From RGIG3002 sp045546775 (GTDB lineage Bacteria > Bacillota > Clostridia > Lachnospirales > Lachnospiraceae): 64,000 nt of DNA. Both the position numbers and the translations under genes were made by a program. The stretch spans positions 1 through 64,000 of the forward strand of contig JAZQDM010000088.1 of assembly GCA_045546775.1 (NCBI GenBank), written 5' to 3'. Position 1 is the stretch's first letter. Each line of letters starts with the position of its first letter. This document shows positions 17,708 through 26,651 of the stretch, piece after piece. The notes under the pieces were generated by a model. The model was not told where the DNA came from. It saw nothing but the letters and a program-made list of their open reading frames with translations, and did not search any database.

Positions 17708-19342
17708 ATGAAAAATACAGCAAGAAATCGTATAAAAAACAGAACAGGTATTGGTACGGGATTGATTTTTTCCAGCATGCTTTTTGAATTCATCATACTG
17801 TTGGAAAGATTTTTATTTTCATTTTTTTTAAATGACACCGGAATGGGATATTATTCTTTTGTCTATGAAATGTATACAATAATTATGGTTGTTTTCAGCT
17901 GGTCCTTGACATATGGTGTTTCTAAAACAGTGCGAAACCGTATTGCAAAAGGGCAGATTAAAAATACCGGACGTGTTCGAAAAGCAATTTTAATTTATGG
18001 AGCAATCATTGGCATATTCATTTGTCTTTTAAGTATTGTCACTTCCGAATTTGTTTCCGGAACAATATTGATGCAGCCGTTAAACAAACTTGCGCTTTGG
18101 GTTATGGCTCCTCTTTTAATGATTTCCGTATTTGTCAGTGCTTTCCTTGGTTATTTTGAAGGAATCGGAACCATTGTTCCAACATCCATCGCAAGACTTA
18201 CCGGAGCAATTTTATCATGCGTTTTTGGTTTCCTTTTTGGAAAACTGTTTTTGAATTATGGACAGAAGGTAGCAAAAGTAGTCCAAAACGAAAATCATGC
18301 ACCGGCTTATGCAGTAATTGGCATTTTTGTAGGACTATTATTGTCCCAAATTATTGTTCTTGTTTTTCTTATACTGGTGAATCATGTGCATGGCCGTACC
18401 GTAAAGCGTCAGTTAAAGGAGGACAACTCCAAAATCTTGGATTCTTACCCGGATTTACTCAAAAATATTTATATTTACGGATTACCATTTACCTTGATTA
18501 TGCTTTGTTTAAGAGGGGTTGTCTTTGTTAATATGATGTTGTATGCACATTGTGGTTCTGCAACAGATTTTTCCGTCCAATACGGCTCCTTTTATGGCAA
18601 ATACGCTGTACTAATCGGTTTTTTTGTATGCTTGCTCGGTTTTATGATTGCTAAGCCCTTAAATGCAATTGTACATTACCACAAAAGGGAAGAATATCGT
18701 GCCGTTAAAGATATCTTCTCCGGTGCAATTCATTCCTTTATGATTTATGGAATTCCGATTACTGTTTTGACAGCTGTATTGGCACAACCAATTACGAACT
18801 GTTTCTTTAGCAACGACGAAACTATTGTTTTTCTTATACAAGTTAGTTCCACACTTATTTTTCTTATCCCATGTGCGTTGTTCTTTGTCTATGTGATGCA
18901 GCGTATCGGGAAAGAAATGGTTGTTTTAAAGAATGTTGCAATTGCATTCGTTTTACAAACAATTGCCGTTATTTTCTTTTTGTATATTTTAAAACTGGGA
19001 ATCGTAGCTATTGCATATGGTTATATGATTATGTTCCTTGTTATTGTTGTTTCCAACGGAATAACATTGATGCGTTACTTAAAATGTACATTAGACTATT
19101 TTCATATTATTTTAGTTCCTGTCATTGCAGCCGGAATAGCAGGACTGCTGGCCATGTTACTTTCCAGAGCACTTTTGGATAAAGCCGGTTCTTTGATTAC
19201 AACATTAGTATGTGGTATTTTAGGATATATTGGCTATTTTGTACTTTTCTTTGCTTTAAAAGGCGCAACCGAGAAGGAATTAAACAAAATTTCAGGTGGA
19301 AAATTATTACGTCAATTTGCCACCATGTTTCGGTTACTTTAA
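17708..19342 (+). CDS. MATE-superfamily flippase, SpoVB/polysaccharide type
   Basis: Integral membrane protein of 544 residues with about 12-14 transmembrane helices in the pattern of the MOP superfamily. These proteins move lipid-linked glycans across the membrane. Family-like features include the long first helix pair (LIFSSMLFEFIILLERFLFSFF) ending in GMGYYSFVYEMYTI and paired Arg/Lys loops between helices. Its start is 2 bp after the ybeY stop. Candidates are a lipid II flippase, SpoVB or a capsule/teichoic precursor flippase; sequence alone does not decide. Neighbouring sporulation genes weakly favour a SpoVB-like role. Confidence 0.82.
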   Translation: MKNTARNRIKNRTGIGTGLIFSSMLFEFIILLERFLFSFFLNDTGMGYYSFVYEMYTIIMVVFSWSLTYGVSKTVRNRIAKGQIKNTGRVRKAILIYGAIIGIFICLLSIVTSEFVSGTILMQPLNKLALWVMAPLLMISVFVSAFLGYFEGIGTIVPTSIARLTGAILSCVFGFLFGKLFLNYGQKVAKVVQNENHAPAYAVIGIFVGLLLSQIIVLVFLILVNHVHGRTVKRQLKEDNSKILDSYPDLLKNIYIYGLPFTLIMLCLRGVVFVNMMLYAHCGSATDFSVQYGSFYGKYAVLIGFFVCLLGFMIAKPLNAIVHYHKREEYRAVKDIFSGAIHSFMIYGIPITVLTAVLAQPITNCFFSNDETIVFLIQVSSTLIFLIPCALFFVYVMQRIGKEMVVLKNVAIAFVLQTIAVIFFLYILKLGIVAIAYGYMIMFLVIVVSNGITLMRYLKCTLDYFHIILVPVIAAGIAGLLAMLLSRALLDKAGSLITTLVCGILGYIGYFVLFFALKGATEKELNKISGGKLLRQFATMFRLL

Positions 19343-19413
19343 CAATAATAATTGAATAAAAAATAAAGATAAGCTGATACTGATTAATAGGGAGAGCAGC
19401 ATGGAGGTATTTT

Positions 19414-20001
19414 ATGAAAGTTGCAAAAAGTATTGGCTTATTTTTTCTGTTTCCATTATCAATGTTTTTAATAGGCGCATTTTCCGGCATTGTGTTTGAA
19501 CATTATTTTTATCCGGGCGATGACCCGGAAGTGAAAAATGTTTCCTTGGAAGAAAAACAAGTTTTGACATCGGACACACAGTATATTATGGTAGAAGCCG
19601 ATTTGTTGCGTAAAGAGGAAGTAGAAATTGTTTCTAACGTTCCGGAACATTATATCGGTTTAGACCGTGATATGTTTGTTGCGGCTATGGACGATTTTGA
19701 ATCAAGTCCACCGTTGCACGAACTGGAACGGGGGTTGATCGGTGTAGAAGTAAAATCATTTTCAAATGATAGAGTAGTAATCCAAAAAAATTACTACAAA
19801 AAAGATAAACCGGAACATTTTTATTTGACAGTACAAGATAATTACGTTGTTGTTATGTGCGAAGATTTGCTTACCATATACATGAATACAACTATTTCTT
19901 TGGAAGATTTACCGGACCGAATCCAAACGGAAATCGTACAAAATAAATATATAGAAAGCGAAAAAGAACTGTATGACTTTCTGGAAACCTATTCCAGTTA
20001 A
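19414..20001 (+). CDS. Anchored protein with BofC-like C-terminus
   Basis: A 195-residue protein with one N-terminal hydrophobic segment (about 8-27, signal peptide or anchor) and an extracytoplasmic remainder. The C-terminal half (about 120-195), ending KELYDFLETYSS after FYLTVQDNYVVVMCED and SLEDLPDRIQ, resembles the BofC C-terminal domain. BofC regulates pro-sigma-K processing in Bacillus by affecting the SpoIVB signal. The assignment is from memory of the pattern and is tentative. The ATG follows GGAGG. It stands alone between the flippase and two flavoproteins. Confidence 0.6.
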   Translation: MKVAKSIGLFFLFPLSMFLIGAFSGIVFEHYFYPGDDPEVKNVSLEEKQVLTSDTQYIMVEADLLRKEEVEIVSNVPEHYIGLDRDMFVAAMDDFESSPPLHELERGLIGVEVKSFSNDRVVIQKNYYKKDKPEHFYLTVQDNYVVVMCEDLLTIYMNTTISLEDLPDRIQTEIVQNKYIESEKELYDFLETYSS

Positions 20002-20031
20002 AGATGTACAGACAATGGACGAGGAGAACAG

Positions 20032-21255
20032 ATGAATATTGCAATCATCGGCGGTGGTGCCTCAGGCATGATGGCGGCCATTCAAGCAGCAAAAAAACAT
20101 GCTACAGTAACTATATTTGAAAAAAATGACCGGGTAGGCAAAAAAATATTGATGACCGGCAACGGAAAATGTAATCTTTCTAATACTAATTTTGATTTGC
20201 GTTTTTTTCATTCCGACACAAAGACGGATTTGTCAACTTTTTTTGATGCTTTTGGTGTAAAAGAAACCATTTCTTTTTTTGAAAAAGAAGGCATGTTAAT
20301 AAAAAACAAAAACGGATATCTGTATCCTGCATCGGAGCAAGCATCCACCGTATTGGATGTTTTACGTTTTGCTTTAAAAAGACTTGGCGTTATATGCAAG
20401 ACAGACGCAGAAGTAAAAAAAATATATAAAAAGGGAAACCAATTTGGAGTTGAAACAAAAACCGAAACAATCTATTTCGACAGCGTAATTATTGCCAGTG
20501 GCAGCAAAGCCGGTCCCCAGCAAACGGTTTCCGGAAGCGGCTATATGATTGCAAAATCTTTAGGGCATCATGTAGTAGAACCGCTGCCTGCCTTGGTACA
20601 ATTGCGTTGTAAAGAAGACTATTTCAAACAAATTGCCGGCATTCGGACCGATTGTTCTTTGACCATGTTGGTGAATGGGAAACCAACACAATGTGAGCGC
20701 GGTGAACTCCAACTTACGGAATACGGCATTTCAGGTATTGTCGTATTTCAGTTGAGCGGGAATGCCGCAAAAGCATTAAAATGCAAGAATACTGTGCAAG
20801 TACAAATGGATTTTCTGCCGGATTTTACAGAAGAAACATATAAAGCTTTCGTACATAATCGTTTTGAAGCAAAAAAAGGACAAACCGCAGAGGAATTTTT
20901 CCTCGGCATGACAAACAAAAAACTGCTTATGCTATTTTTAAAGTTATCCGGACTTTCTCCGGCAGAAATAGTAGACGAACAAACAAAAGAAAAATGTCAA
21001 CATGTGTTTTCGCTCTTACGTACCTTTACAGTCAACGTAAAAGAAACGAATCCTTTTCCAAATGCACAAATATGTTGTGGTGGAGTACGTATGGATGAAG
21101 TCACGAACAACCTGGAATCAAAAATAGTTCCCGGACTATACTTTTGCGGGGAACTCTTAGATGTGGACGGACGCTGTGGCGGTTACAATTTACAGTGGGC
21201 ATGGACCAGTGGCTATATTGCCGGTGTTCATGCGGCAAAGAAGGAGTCAGTATGA
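20032..21255 (+). CDS. FAD-dependent oxidoreductase, HI0933/YhiN (BaiN-like) family
   Basis: Cytoplasmic flavoprotein of 407 residues. The N-terminal FAD Rossmann motif IIGGGASGMMAAIQA is at residue 4. It is followed by the family signature VGKKILMTGNGKCNLSN and the C-terminal GLYFCGELLDVDGRCGGYN that closes the flavin site. Members are often labelled BaiN (bile-acid 7-dehydroxylation accessory) or simply aminoacetone oxidase; the physiological substrate here is unknown. Its stop overlaps the start of the next flavoprotein (ATGA), so the two are coupled. GAGGAG precedes the ATG. Confidence 0.9.
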   Translation: MNIAIIGGGASGMMAAIQAAKKHATVTIFEKNDRVGKKILMTGNGKCNLSNTNFDLRFFHSDTKTDLSTFFDAFGVKETISFFEKEGMLIKNKNGYLYPASEQASTVLDVLRFALKRLGVICKTDAEVKKIYKKGNQFGVETKTETIYFDSVIIASGSKAGPQQTVSGSGYMIAKSLGHHVVEPLPALVQLRCKEDYFKQIAGIRTDCSLTMLVNGKPTQCERGELQLTEYGISGIVVFQLSGNAAKALKCKNTVQVQMDFLPDFTEETYKAFVHNRFEAKKGQTAEEFFLGMTNKKLLMLFLKLSGLSPAEIVDEQTKEKCQHVFSLLRTFTVNVKETNPFPNAQICCGGVRMDEVTNNLESKIVPGLYFCGELLDVDGRCGGYNLQWAWTSGYIAGVHAAKKESV

Positions 21256-22931
21256 TAAAAATTTCACAGCTTAAGCTTCCAATCTCTTATACGGATGATA
21301 TGCTGTATAAAAAAGTATGTAAAATTTTAAAAACAGAAAAGCAGACTATTTCCGCCATCTCGATTGCCAAGCGTTCTATTGATGCAAGAAAAAAAACGGA
21401 TATTTTTTATAGTATAACTGCATATGTGGATGCAAAAAATGAAGAAATGCTTGTAAAAAAAGCAAACAACAAACAAGTATCTTTGGAAAAAATTGAGAAA
21501 TACAAATTTCCGGAAAGCGGAACAAAAACATTACAACACCGACCTGTTATTATTGGCAGTGGTCCGGCAGGACTTTTTTGTGCGTATATGCTTTCCAAAC
21601 ACGGATACGCCCCTATTGTTTTGGAACGTGGTAAAGATGTGGATTCCAGAAAAAGGGACGTAGACACTTTTTGGGAAAGCGGCATATTGCAGCCTAATTC
21701 TAACGTTCAATTTGGAGAGGGCGGTGCAGGCACTTTTTCCGACGGTAAATTAAACACTCTTATCAAAGATAAAGACGGAAAAAATAAAGAAGTTTTGTCT
21801 ATCTTTGTTTCTCATGGTGCACCGGAATCCATTCTATTTGACAACAAACCACATATCGGCACGGATGTTTTGATTACTGTTGTAAAAAACATGCGAAAAA
21901 CCATTGAAGAAAACGGTGGCGAATTCCGCTTTGAACATCAAGTTATAGATTTTACCCAACAAGACCAACATCTAACATCCTTGATTGTTCAAGACAGAAC
22001 CGGCAGCTCTTACGAACTGCAAACAAATATTGCGGTATTGGCAATCGGTCATTCTGCCAGAGATACATTCGAAATGCTTCATGAACGAAACATTCCGATG
22101 GAAGCGAAATCGTTTGCAGTAGGATTTCGCGTAGAACATCCGCAACACTTGATACAAACATCGCAGTACGGTGAATATGCCGATTCTTTGCCTGCAGCAG
22201 CATACAAAGTAACGGCAAAAACATCGTATAACCGAGGCGTTTATTCGTTTTGTATGTGTCCCGGCGGGTATGTTGTAAATGCTTCATCGGAGCAAAACAG
22301 ATTAGCTGTCAACGGCATGAGTTATAGTGACCGGTCCGGTCAAAATGCAAACAGTGCTATTATTGTTGCTGTAACACCGGATGATTTTGGGGCTGAAGGG
22401 CCACTTGCCGGTGTATATTTCCAGAGGGAACTGGAAGAGAAGGCATTTGCCATTGGTGGCGGGAAAGTACCTGTGCAATATTATGGTGACTTCAAAAACG
22501 GTACCTTATCGGATTCCGATGCAACAACTTTTGACCGTGCGAATTCAAAAACAACGGATTGTACGGAAGAAACAAACTTTTTTACAAATGAGTTTACCCC
22601 ACAAATCAAGGGACAATACTGTTATGCCAATGTGCATGAGATTTTGCCGCAAGAACTGAACAAAGCCTTTATTGAAGGCATGGAACACTTTGGTAAAATC
22701 ATACCAGGCTTTAACCACAGTAAGGTTTTTGTAGATGGTATTGAAAGCCGGACATCATCACCGGTAAGAATTCATAGAGACGAAGCAGAACAAACAATTG
22801 TACGTGGACTATATCCCTGTGGGGAAGGTGCCGGTTATGCAGGCGGTATCACTTCGGCTGCAATGGACGGCATGAAAATTGCAGAAGGCATTGCAAGAGA
22901 ATTCAAACCATTGTATACTATTGCAGACTGA
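21252..22931 (+). CDS. FAD-dependent dehydrogenase-like protein
   Basis: A 559-residue flavoprotein of a widespread but poorly studied Firmicute/Bacteroidetes family. The N-terminal ~90 residues form a small alpha/beta domain (KISQLKLPISYTDD onward), followed by the FAD motif IIGSGPAGLFCAYMLS near residue 99. Next comes the conserved QFGEGGAGTFSDGKLNTL stretch, and the C-terminal PCGEGAGYAGGITSAAMDG completes the FAD site. ATG 21252 follows AAGGAG; a longer reading frame upstream lies inside the previous gene and has no ribosome site. Substrate unknown. Co-expression with the HI0933-type enzyme is implied by the 4-bp overlap. Confidence 0.88.
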   Translation: MIKISQLKLPISYTDDMLYKKVCKILKTEKQTISAISIAKRSIDARKKTDIFYSITAYVDAKNEEMLVKKANNKQVSLEKIEKYKFPESGTKTLQHRPVIIGSGPAGLFCAYMLSKHGYAPIVLERGKDVDSRKRDVDTFWESGILQPNSNVQFGEGGAGTFSDGKLNTLIKDKDGKNKEVLSIFVSHGAPESILFDNKPHIGTDVLITVVKNMRKTIEENGGEFRFEHQVIDFTQQDQHLTSLIVQDRTGSSYELQTNIAVLAIGHSARDTFEMLHERNIPMEAKSFAVGFRVEHPQHLIQTSQYGEYADSLPAAAYKVTAKTSYNRGVYSFCMCPGGYVVNASSEQNRLAVNGMSYSDRSGQNANSAIIVAVTPDDFGAEGPLAGVYFQRELEEKAFAIGGGKVPVQYYGDFKNGTLSDSDATTFDRANSKTTDCTEETNFFTNEFTPQIKGQYCYANVHEILPQELNKAFIEGMEHFGKIIPGFNHSKVFVDGIESRTSSPVRIHRDEAEQTIVRGLYPCGEGAGYAGGITSAAMDGMKIAEGIAREFKPLYTIAD

Positions 22932-22955
22932 TTTGTTTTTTTAGGAGGAGTAGTT

Positions 22956-23816
22956 GTGAATAAGTTAAGAGAGATGATGAAGGACAAAAAACGTATTGTT
23001 ATTAAAATCGGTTCTTCTTCTTTGCAGCATAAAGAAACAGGGGACTTGGATTATATTAAACTGGAAATGCTCGTTCGTGAGCTTTGTGATATCCGTAATC
23101 AAGGAAAAGACGTTGTGCTTGTCAGTTCCGGTGCCATTGCGGCAGGAAAAAAAGCAGTACATATCAAATCTTTTGATAACGTTGAAAATCCGATGGCGGC
23201 AAAACAGGCTTGTGCGGCAATCGGTCAGGCGCGACTTATGATGACATACCAAAAAATTTTTGCAGAATACAACCAGGTAACCGCACAGATTTTGATGACA
23301 AAAAATACCATTGTAGACAATTTGAACCGCTACAATGCGCACAACACGTTTTCTGAGCTTTTAAATATGGGCGTTGTGCCGATTGTTAACGAAAACGACA
23401 CAGTTGCAACATATGAAATTGTAATCGGTGATAACGACACATTATCTGCCATTGTTGCAGCACTTGTGGATGCAGATTTGTTAATCTTATTATCTGATAT
23501 CGATGGTTTATACACCGATGACCCGAGACAAAATCCGGACGCACAATTTATCGAAACGGTTCCGGAATTAACCGATGAATTGATGAAAATGGGAAAAGGA
23601 TCTACCGGAAGCAGCGTGGGTACCGGCGGTATGAACACAAAAATGCAGGCCGCTACCATTGCCACCAAATCCGGCATTGATATGGTCATCGCAAACAGCA
23701 AAGACATCCGTGTTATCCACAGAATTCTGGAAGGAAAAAATGTGGGAACGCTCTTTTTGAGTAATCCGGATGAAGGTTTTGATTTACCCGGATTTGTAGA
23801 AGAAATGCATCACTAA
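22956..23816 (+). CDS. proB: Glutamate 5-kinase
   Basis: First enzyme of proline synthesis, phosphorylating glutamate to gamma-glutamyl phosphate. The 286 residues comprise the amino-acid kinase domain only (VIKIGSSSL; LVSSGAIAAGKKAV; NENDTVAT; GTGGMNTKMQAA). The C-terminal PUA domain present in E. coli ProB is absent, as in many short forms. A GTG start follows AGGAGGAG. The proA activity is encoded 0.8 kb downstream inside a fusion, so the pathway to glutamate semialdehyde is kept together. Feedback inhibition by proline is usual in the family but not visible here. Confidence 0.95.
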   Translation: MNKLREMMKDKKRIVIKIGSSSLQHKETGDLDYIKLEMLVRELCDIRNQGKDVVLVSSGAIAAGKKAVHIKSFDNVENPMAAKQACAAIGQARLMMTYQKIFAEYNQVTAQILMTKNTIVDNLNRYNAHNTFSELLNMGVVPIVNENDTVATYEIVIGDNDTLSAIVAALVDADLLILLSDIDGLYTDDPRQNPDAQFIETVPELTDELMKMGKGSTGSSVGTGGMNTKMQAATIATKSGIDMVIANSKDIRVIHRILEGKNVGTLFLSNPDEGFDLPGFVEEMHH

Positions 23817-23843
23817 AATGCAAGATAATTGAGGACATTATTT

Positions 23844-24068
23844 ATGAATATGGAAGAAAAAATCAAACGTATCAATGAGCTCTATCATAAATCACAGGCG
23901 GAAGGCCTGACAGAAGAAGAAAAAAAAGAACAGGCAACGCTTCGCAGCGAATATGTTGCCAATGTACGCGCAAACCTACGTGGACAGTTAAACAATATTT
24001 CCATCGAAAATGCAGATGGAACAATTACTCATTTAGGGGAAAAATATGGAAACAAAAATCTCCATTAG
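23844..24068 (+). CDS. DUF896 (YnzC-like) small protein
   Basis: A 74-residue charged helical protein of the DUF896/YnzC family. The conserved pattern is KIKRINELYHKSQAEGLTEE, then EQATLRSEYVANVRANL and a short C-terminal strand. In B. subtilis a relative (YneA operon/YnzC) lies in an SOS context, but the molecular role is unknown. ATG 23844 follows TGAGGA; a TTG at 23829 is in frame but less likely. Its last 23 bp overlap the start of the 5-FCL/ProA fusion, suggesting coupled translation within the proB unit. Confidence 0.88.
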   Translation: MNMEEKIKRINELYHKSQAEGLTEEEKKEQATLRSEYVANVRANLRGQLNNISIENADGTITHLGEKYGNKNLH

Positions 24069-25848
24069 AAAAAAAGCGCTTATGCTAAGAGGTGAACTGT
24101 CAAAAGAACAACGTTTTCTTTACAGTCGTCAAATTTCGGATAAACTAGTTTCCCTTTCCTCCTATAAAAACGCGGATATCGTTCTCGGTTTTGTAGGGTA
24201 TGGAAGCGAAATAGATACCATTCCTTTTTTGGAACAGGCAAGGGCGGACGGAAAACAAGTTTTTTGTCCGGTGTCTTATGAAGACGGAACGATGCAATTT
24301 TATCGTTATGACGGAAAAGATAGCTTAGCAGAAGGCTACAAAGGAATCCCGGAGCCGAAAGAACGGCAAAATATTTTTTCCCCGGAAGAAAACCACACCA
24401 AAAAAGTATTTTTGTTAATGCCCGGCGTTGCTTTTGACAAAGAAGGACACCGTATCGGCTACGGAAAAGGCTTTTATGACAGATATTTTTGTAATTATAA
24501 ACCGGATGCTTCGGTTGCTGTATGTTATTCGTGTCAAATATTTTCACAAATTCCGCACGAACCACACGACATCCGGGCTTCTTTGATTATCACGGAGGAC
24601 ACAACTATGGATTTAATGGAAATGGGACAAAAGGCAGTCGCTGCCAAATACAAATTACAAAATCTAACAGAAATCGAAAAAAACAATGCTCTTATGGCAG
24701 TTGCAAACGCATTGGAAGAAGATTGTGAACCAATTTTGTCGGCAAATGCCATTGACATTAAAACCGGCGAAGAAAAAGGCATGCATTCCGGCATGATTGA
24801 TCGTTTGCGTCTTACCAAAGACCGCATCAAAGCAATTGCAGACGGACTTCGTGAAATCGTAGAACTTCCGGATTGTCTGGATGAAGAAATCGAAACTTTC
24901 GAGCGCCCGAACGGCTTGAAAATAAGCAAAGTTCGCGTTCCTTTGGGCGTTATCGGAATCATTTACGAATCCCGTCCAAACGTAACTGCGGACGCATTTG
25001 GTCTTTGTTTTAAAACCGGAAACGCTGTGATTTTAAAAGGCGGAAGCGATGCTATTCATTCCAATAAAGCCATTACAGAAAGTATCCGCAAAGCACTTGC
25101 TTCCTGCGACATTACCGAAGATGCCGTGCAACTGATTACGGATACAAACAGAGAAACAACAACGGCATTTATGAAAATGAACGAATACGTTGACGTGCTC
25201 ATTCCCCGCGGAAGTGCAGGTCTGATTCGTGCGGTTGTAGAAAACAGTACGATACCGGTAATCGAAACCGGCACCGGAAACTGCCATGTTTTTGTAGATG
25301 AAAGTGCCGATTTGGACAAAGCCATCGCTATCATTGTCAATGCAAAAACACAGCGAATCGGCGTTTGTAACGCATGCGAATCACTGATTATCCATGAAAA
25401 CATAAAAGAACGCTTTTTGCCCAGACTTTCCGCTGCACTTAAAGAAAAAAATGTAGAAATGCGCGGCGATGAGGCCGTTTGTGAACTGATTTCCGATTGT
25501 ATTCCTGCTACGGAGGAAGATTACGGCAAAGAATACTTGGATTATATTATTTCCATGAAAACAGTTTCCAATGTGGAGGAAGCGATTGCACATATCAACA
25601 AATACGGAACAAAGCATTCCGAAGCCATTGTTACTTGCAACGAAGAAAACGCAACCAAATTCAAACACGGCGTGGATGCGGCATGCGTGTATGTCAATGC
25701 TTCCACACGTTTTACGGATGGATTTGAATTTGGATTCGGTGCAGAAATCGGCATCAGTACCCAGAAGCTTCACGCAAGAGGTCCCATGGGCTTAAAAGAA
25801 CTTACCACCTATAAATATACGATTGTCGGCGACGGCCAAATACGATAA
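24046..25848 (+). CDS. proA: 5-formyl-THF cyclo-ligase fused to glutamate-5-semialdehyde dehydrogenase
   Basis: One 600-residue frame contains two complete enzymes. Residues 1-186 are 5-formyltetrahydrofolate cyclo-ligase: basic N-terminus IRKKALMLRGELSK, the signature GVAFDKEGHRIGYGKGFYDRY, and the ending PHEPHDIRASLIITED. Residues 188-600 are ProA (gamma-glutamyl phosphate reductase), with RVPLGVIGIIYESRPNVT, the catalytic Cys441 in GVCNACE and the end GPMGLKELTTYKY. ProA begins at an in-frame ATG (24607) that has its own GGAGG (24594-24598) at 8-nt spacing, so free ProA may also be made. The first domain recycles 5-formyl-THF to methenyl-THF; the second makes the proline precursor. No stop separates them. 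Confidence 0.9.
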   Translation: METKISIRKKALMLRGELSKEQRFLYSRQISDKLVSLSSYKNADIVLGFVGYGSEIDTIPFLEQARADGKQVFCPVSYEDGTMQFYRYDGKDSLAEGYKGIPEPKERQNIFSPEENHTKKVFLLMPGVAFDKEGHRIGYGKGFYDRYFCNYKPDASVAVCYSCQIFSQIPHEPHDIRASLIITEDTTMDLMEMGQKAVAAKYKLQNLTEIEKNNALMAVANALEEDCEPILSANAIDIKTGEEKGMHSGMIDRLRLTKDRIKAIADGLREIVELPDCLDEEIETFERPNGLKISKVRVPLGVIGIIYESRPNVTADAFGLCFKTGNAVILKGGSDAIHSNKAITESIRKALASCDITEDAVQLITDTNRETTTAFMKMNEYVDVLIPRGSAGLIRAVVENSTIPVIETGTGNCHVFVDESADLDKAIAIIVNAKTQRIGVCNACESLIIHENIKERFLPRLSAALKEKNVEMRGDEAVCELISDCIPATEEDYGKEYLDYIISMKTVSNVEEAIAHINKYGTKHSEAIVTCNEENATKFKHGVDAACVYVNASTRFTDGFEFGFGAEIGISTQKLHARGPMGLKELTTYKYTIVGDGQIR

Positions 25849-25852
25849 TACT

Positions 25853-26593
25853 ATGACAAACGAACAGTTTGAGCAGGCAAAACAGCTTATTATAGGAAAA
25901 GTGCGGGAAAAGCAAGGGATTGGTACCCTTGCAGAAAAAACCGTGCATGCGGTGTTAAAACATGCATATGCACCGGATGCAGATATGCACGAAATACCGA
26001 TTGAAAATTTTGTAGCTGACATTTATACCGGCACGGAAATTATCGAAATACAGACGAGACAATTCAACAAAATGCGTAAGAAGCTGGAAACGTTTTTAGC
26101 TCTTTATCCGGTTACGATTGTATACCCGATTCCGCACAAAAAATGGCTTATCTGGGTAGATGAAGAAACCGGCGAATTGTCCGAAAAACGCAAATCACCG
26201 TTGACCGGAAACGAGTATATGGGTTTTATAGAGCTATATAAAATCAAACCGTTTCTTACCGATGAAAACTTGCGAATTCGCTTTGTTTTGATCGACATGG
26301 ATGAATACAAACTTTTAAACGGCTACGGCAAAGACAAGAAAAAACGTGCAACCCGGTTTGACCGTATTCCGCTTTTATTAGAAAGAGAAGTCGTAATAGA
26401 ACAAAAAGAAGATTATATGCAGTTTGTTCCCTATGATTTGCCGGATGAATTTAGCGTAAAAGATTTTGCCAAAGCTGCTAAAATTCAAGCAAAACTAGCC
26501 GGTACGGTAGTACATATTTTGCATCATGTAGGTATACTTTCCAAAACAGGCAAAAAAGGAAACAGCTTTCTGTATAGAGTAAATGATATATAA
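25853..26593 (+). CDS. Uncharacterised protein with PD-(D/E)XK-like motifs and a winged-helix-like tail
   Basis: No firm family name. The 246-residue soluble protein has a helical start with E29 (GTLAEKTVHAVLK), then VADIYTGTEIIEIQTRQF (D56, E65-x-Q67), a central strand YPVTIVYPIP and a C-terminal helical segment (about 205-240, DFAKAAKIQAKLAG) resembling a winged helix. The E...D...ExQ layout recalls the PD-(D/E)XK nuclease fold with Gln at the Lys position; this is inference. The ATG at 25853 is 4 bp after the proA stop and lacks a good ribosome site, so coupling with proA is likely; a TTG at 25823 is an alternative start. Confidence 0.65.
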   Translation: MTNEQFEQAKQLIIGKVREKQGIGTLAEKTVHAVLKHAYAPDADMHEIPIENFVADIYTGTEIIEIQTRQFNKMRKKLETFLALYPVTIVYPIPHKKWLIWVDEETGELSEKRKSPLTGNEYMGFIELYKIKPFLTDENLRIRFVLIDMDEYKLLNGYGKDKKKRATRFDRIPLLLEREVVIEQKEDYMQFVPYDLPDEFSVKDFAKAAKIQAKLAGTVVHILHHVGILSKTGKKGNSFLYRVNDI

Positions 26594-26651
26594 AGCATGA
26601 AACGATGCGTATAAGCAAACGTCATGATGAGGAGAAAAGGATAGAACTATC

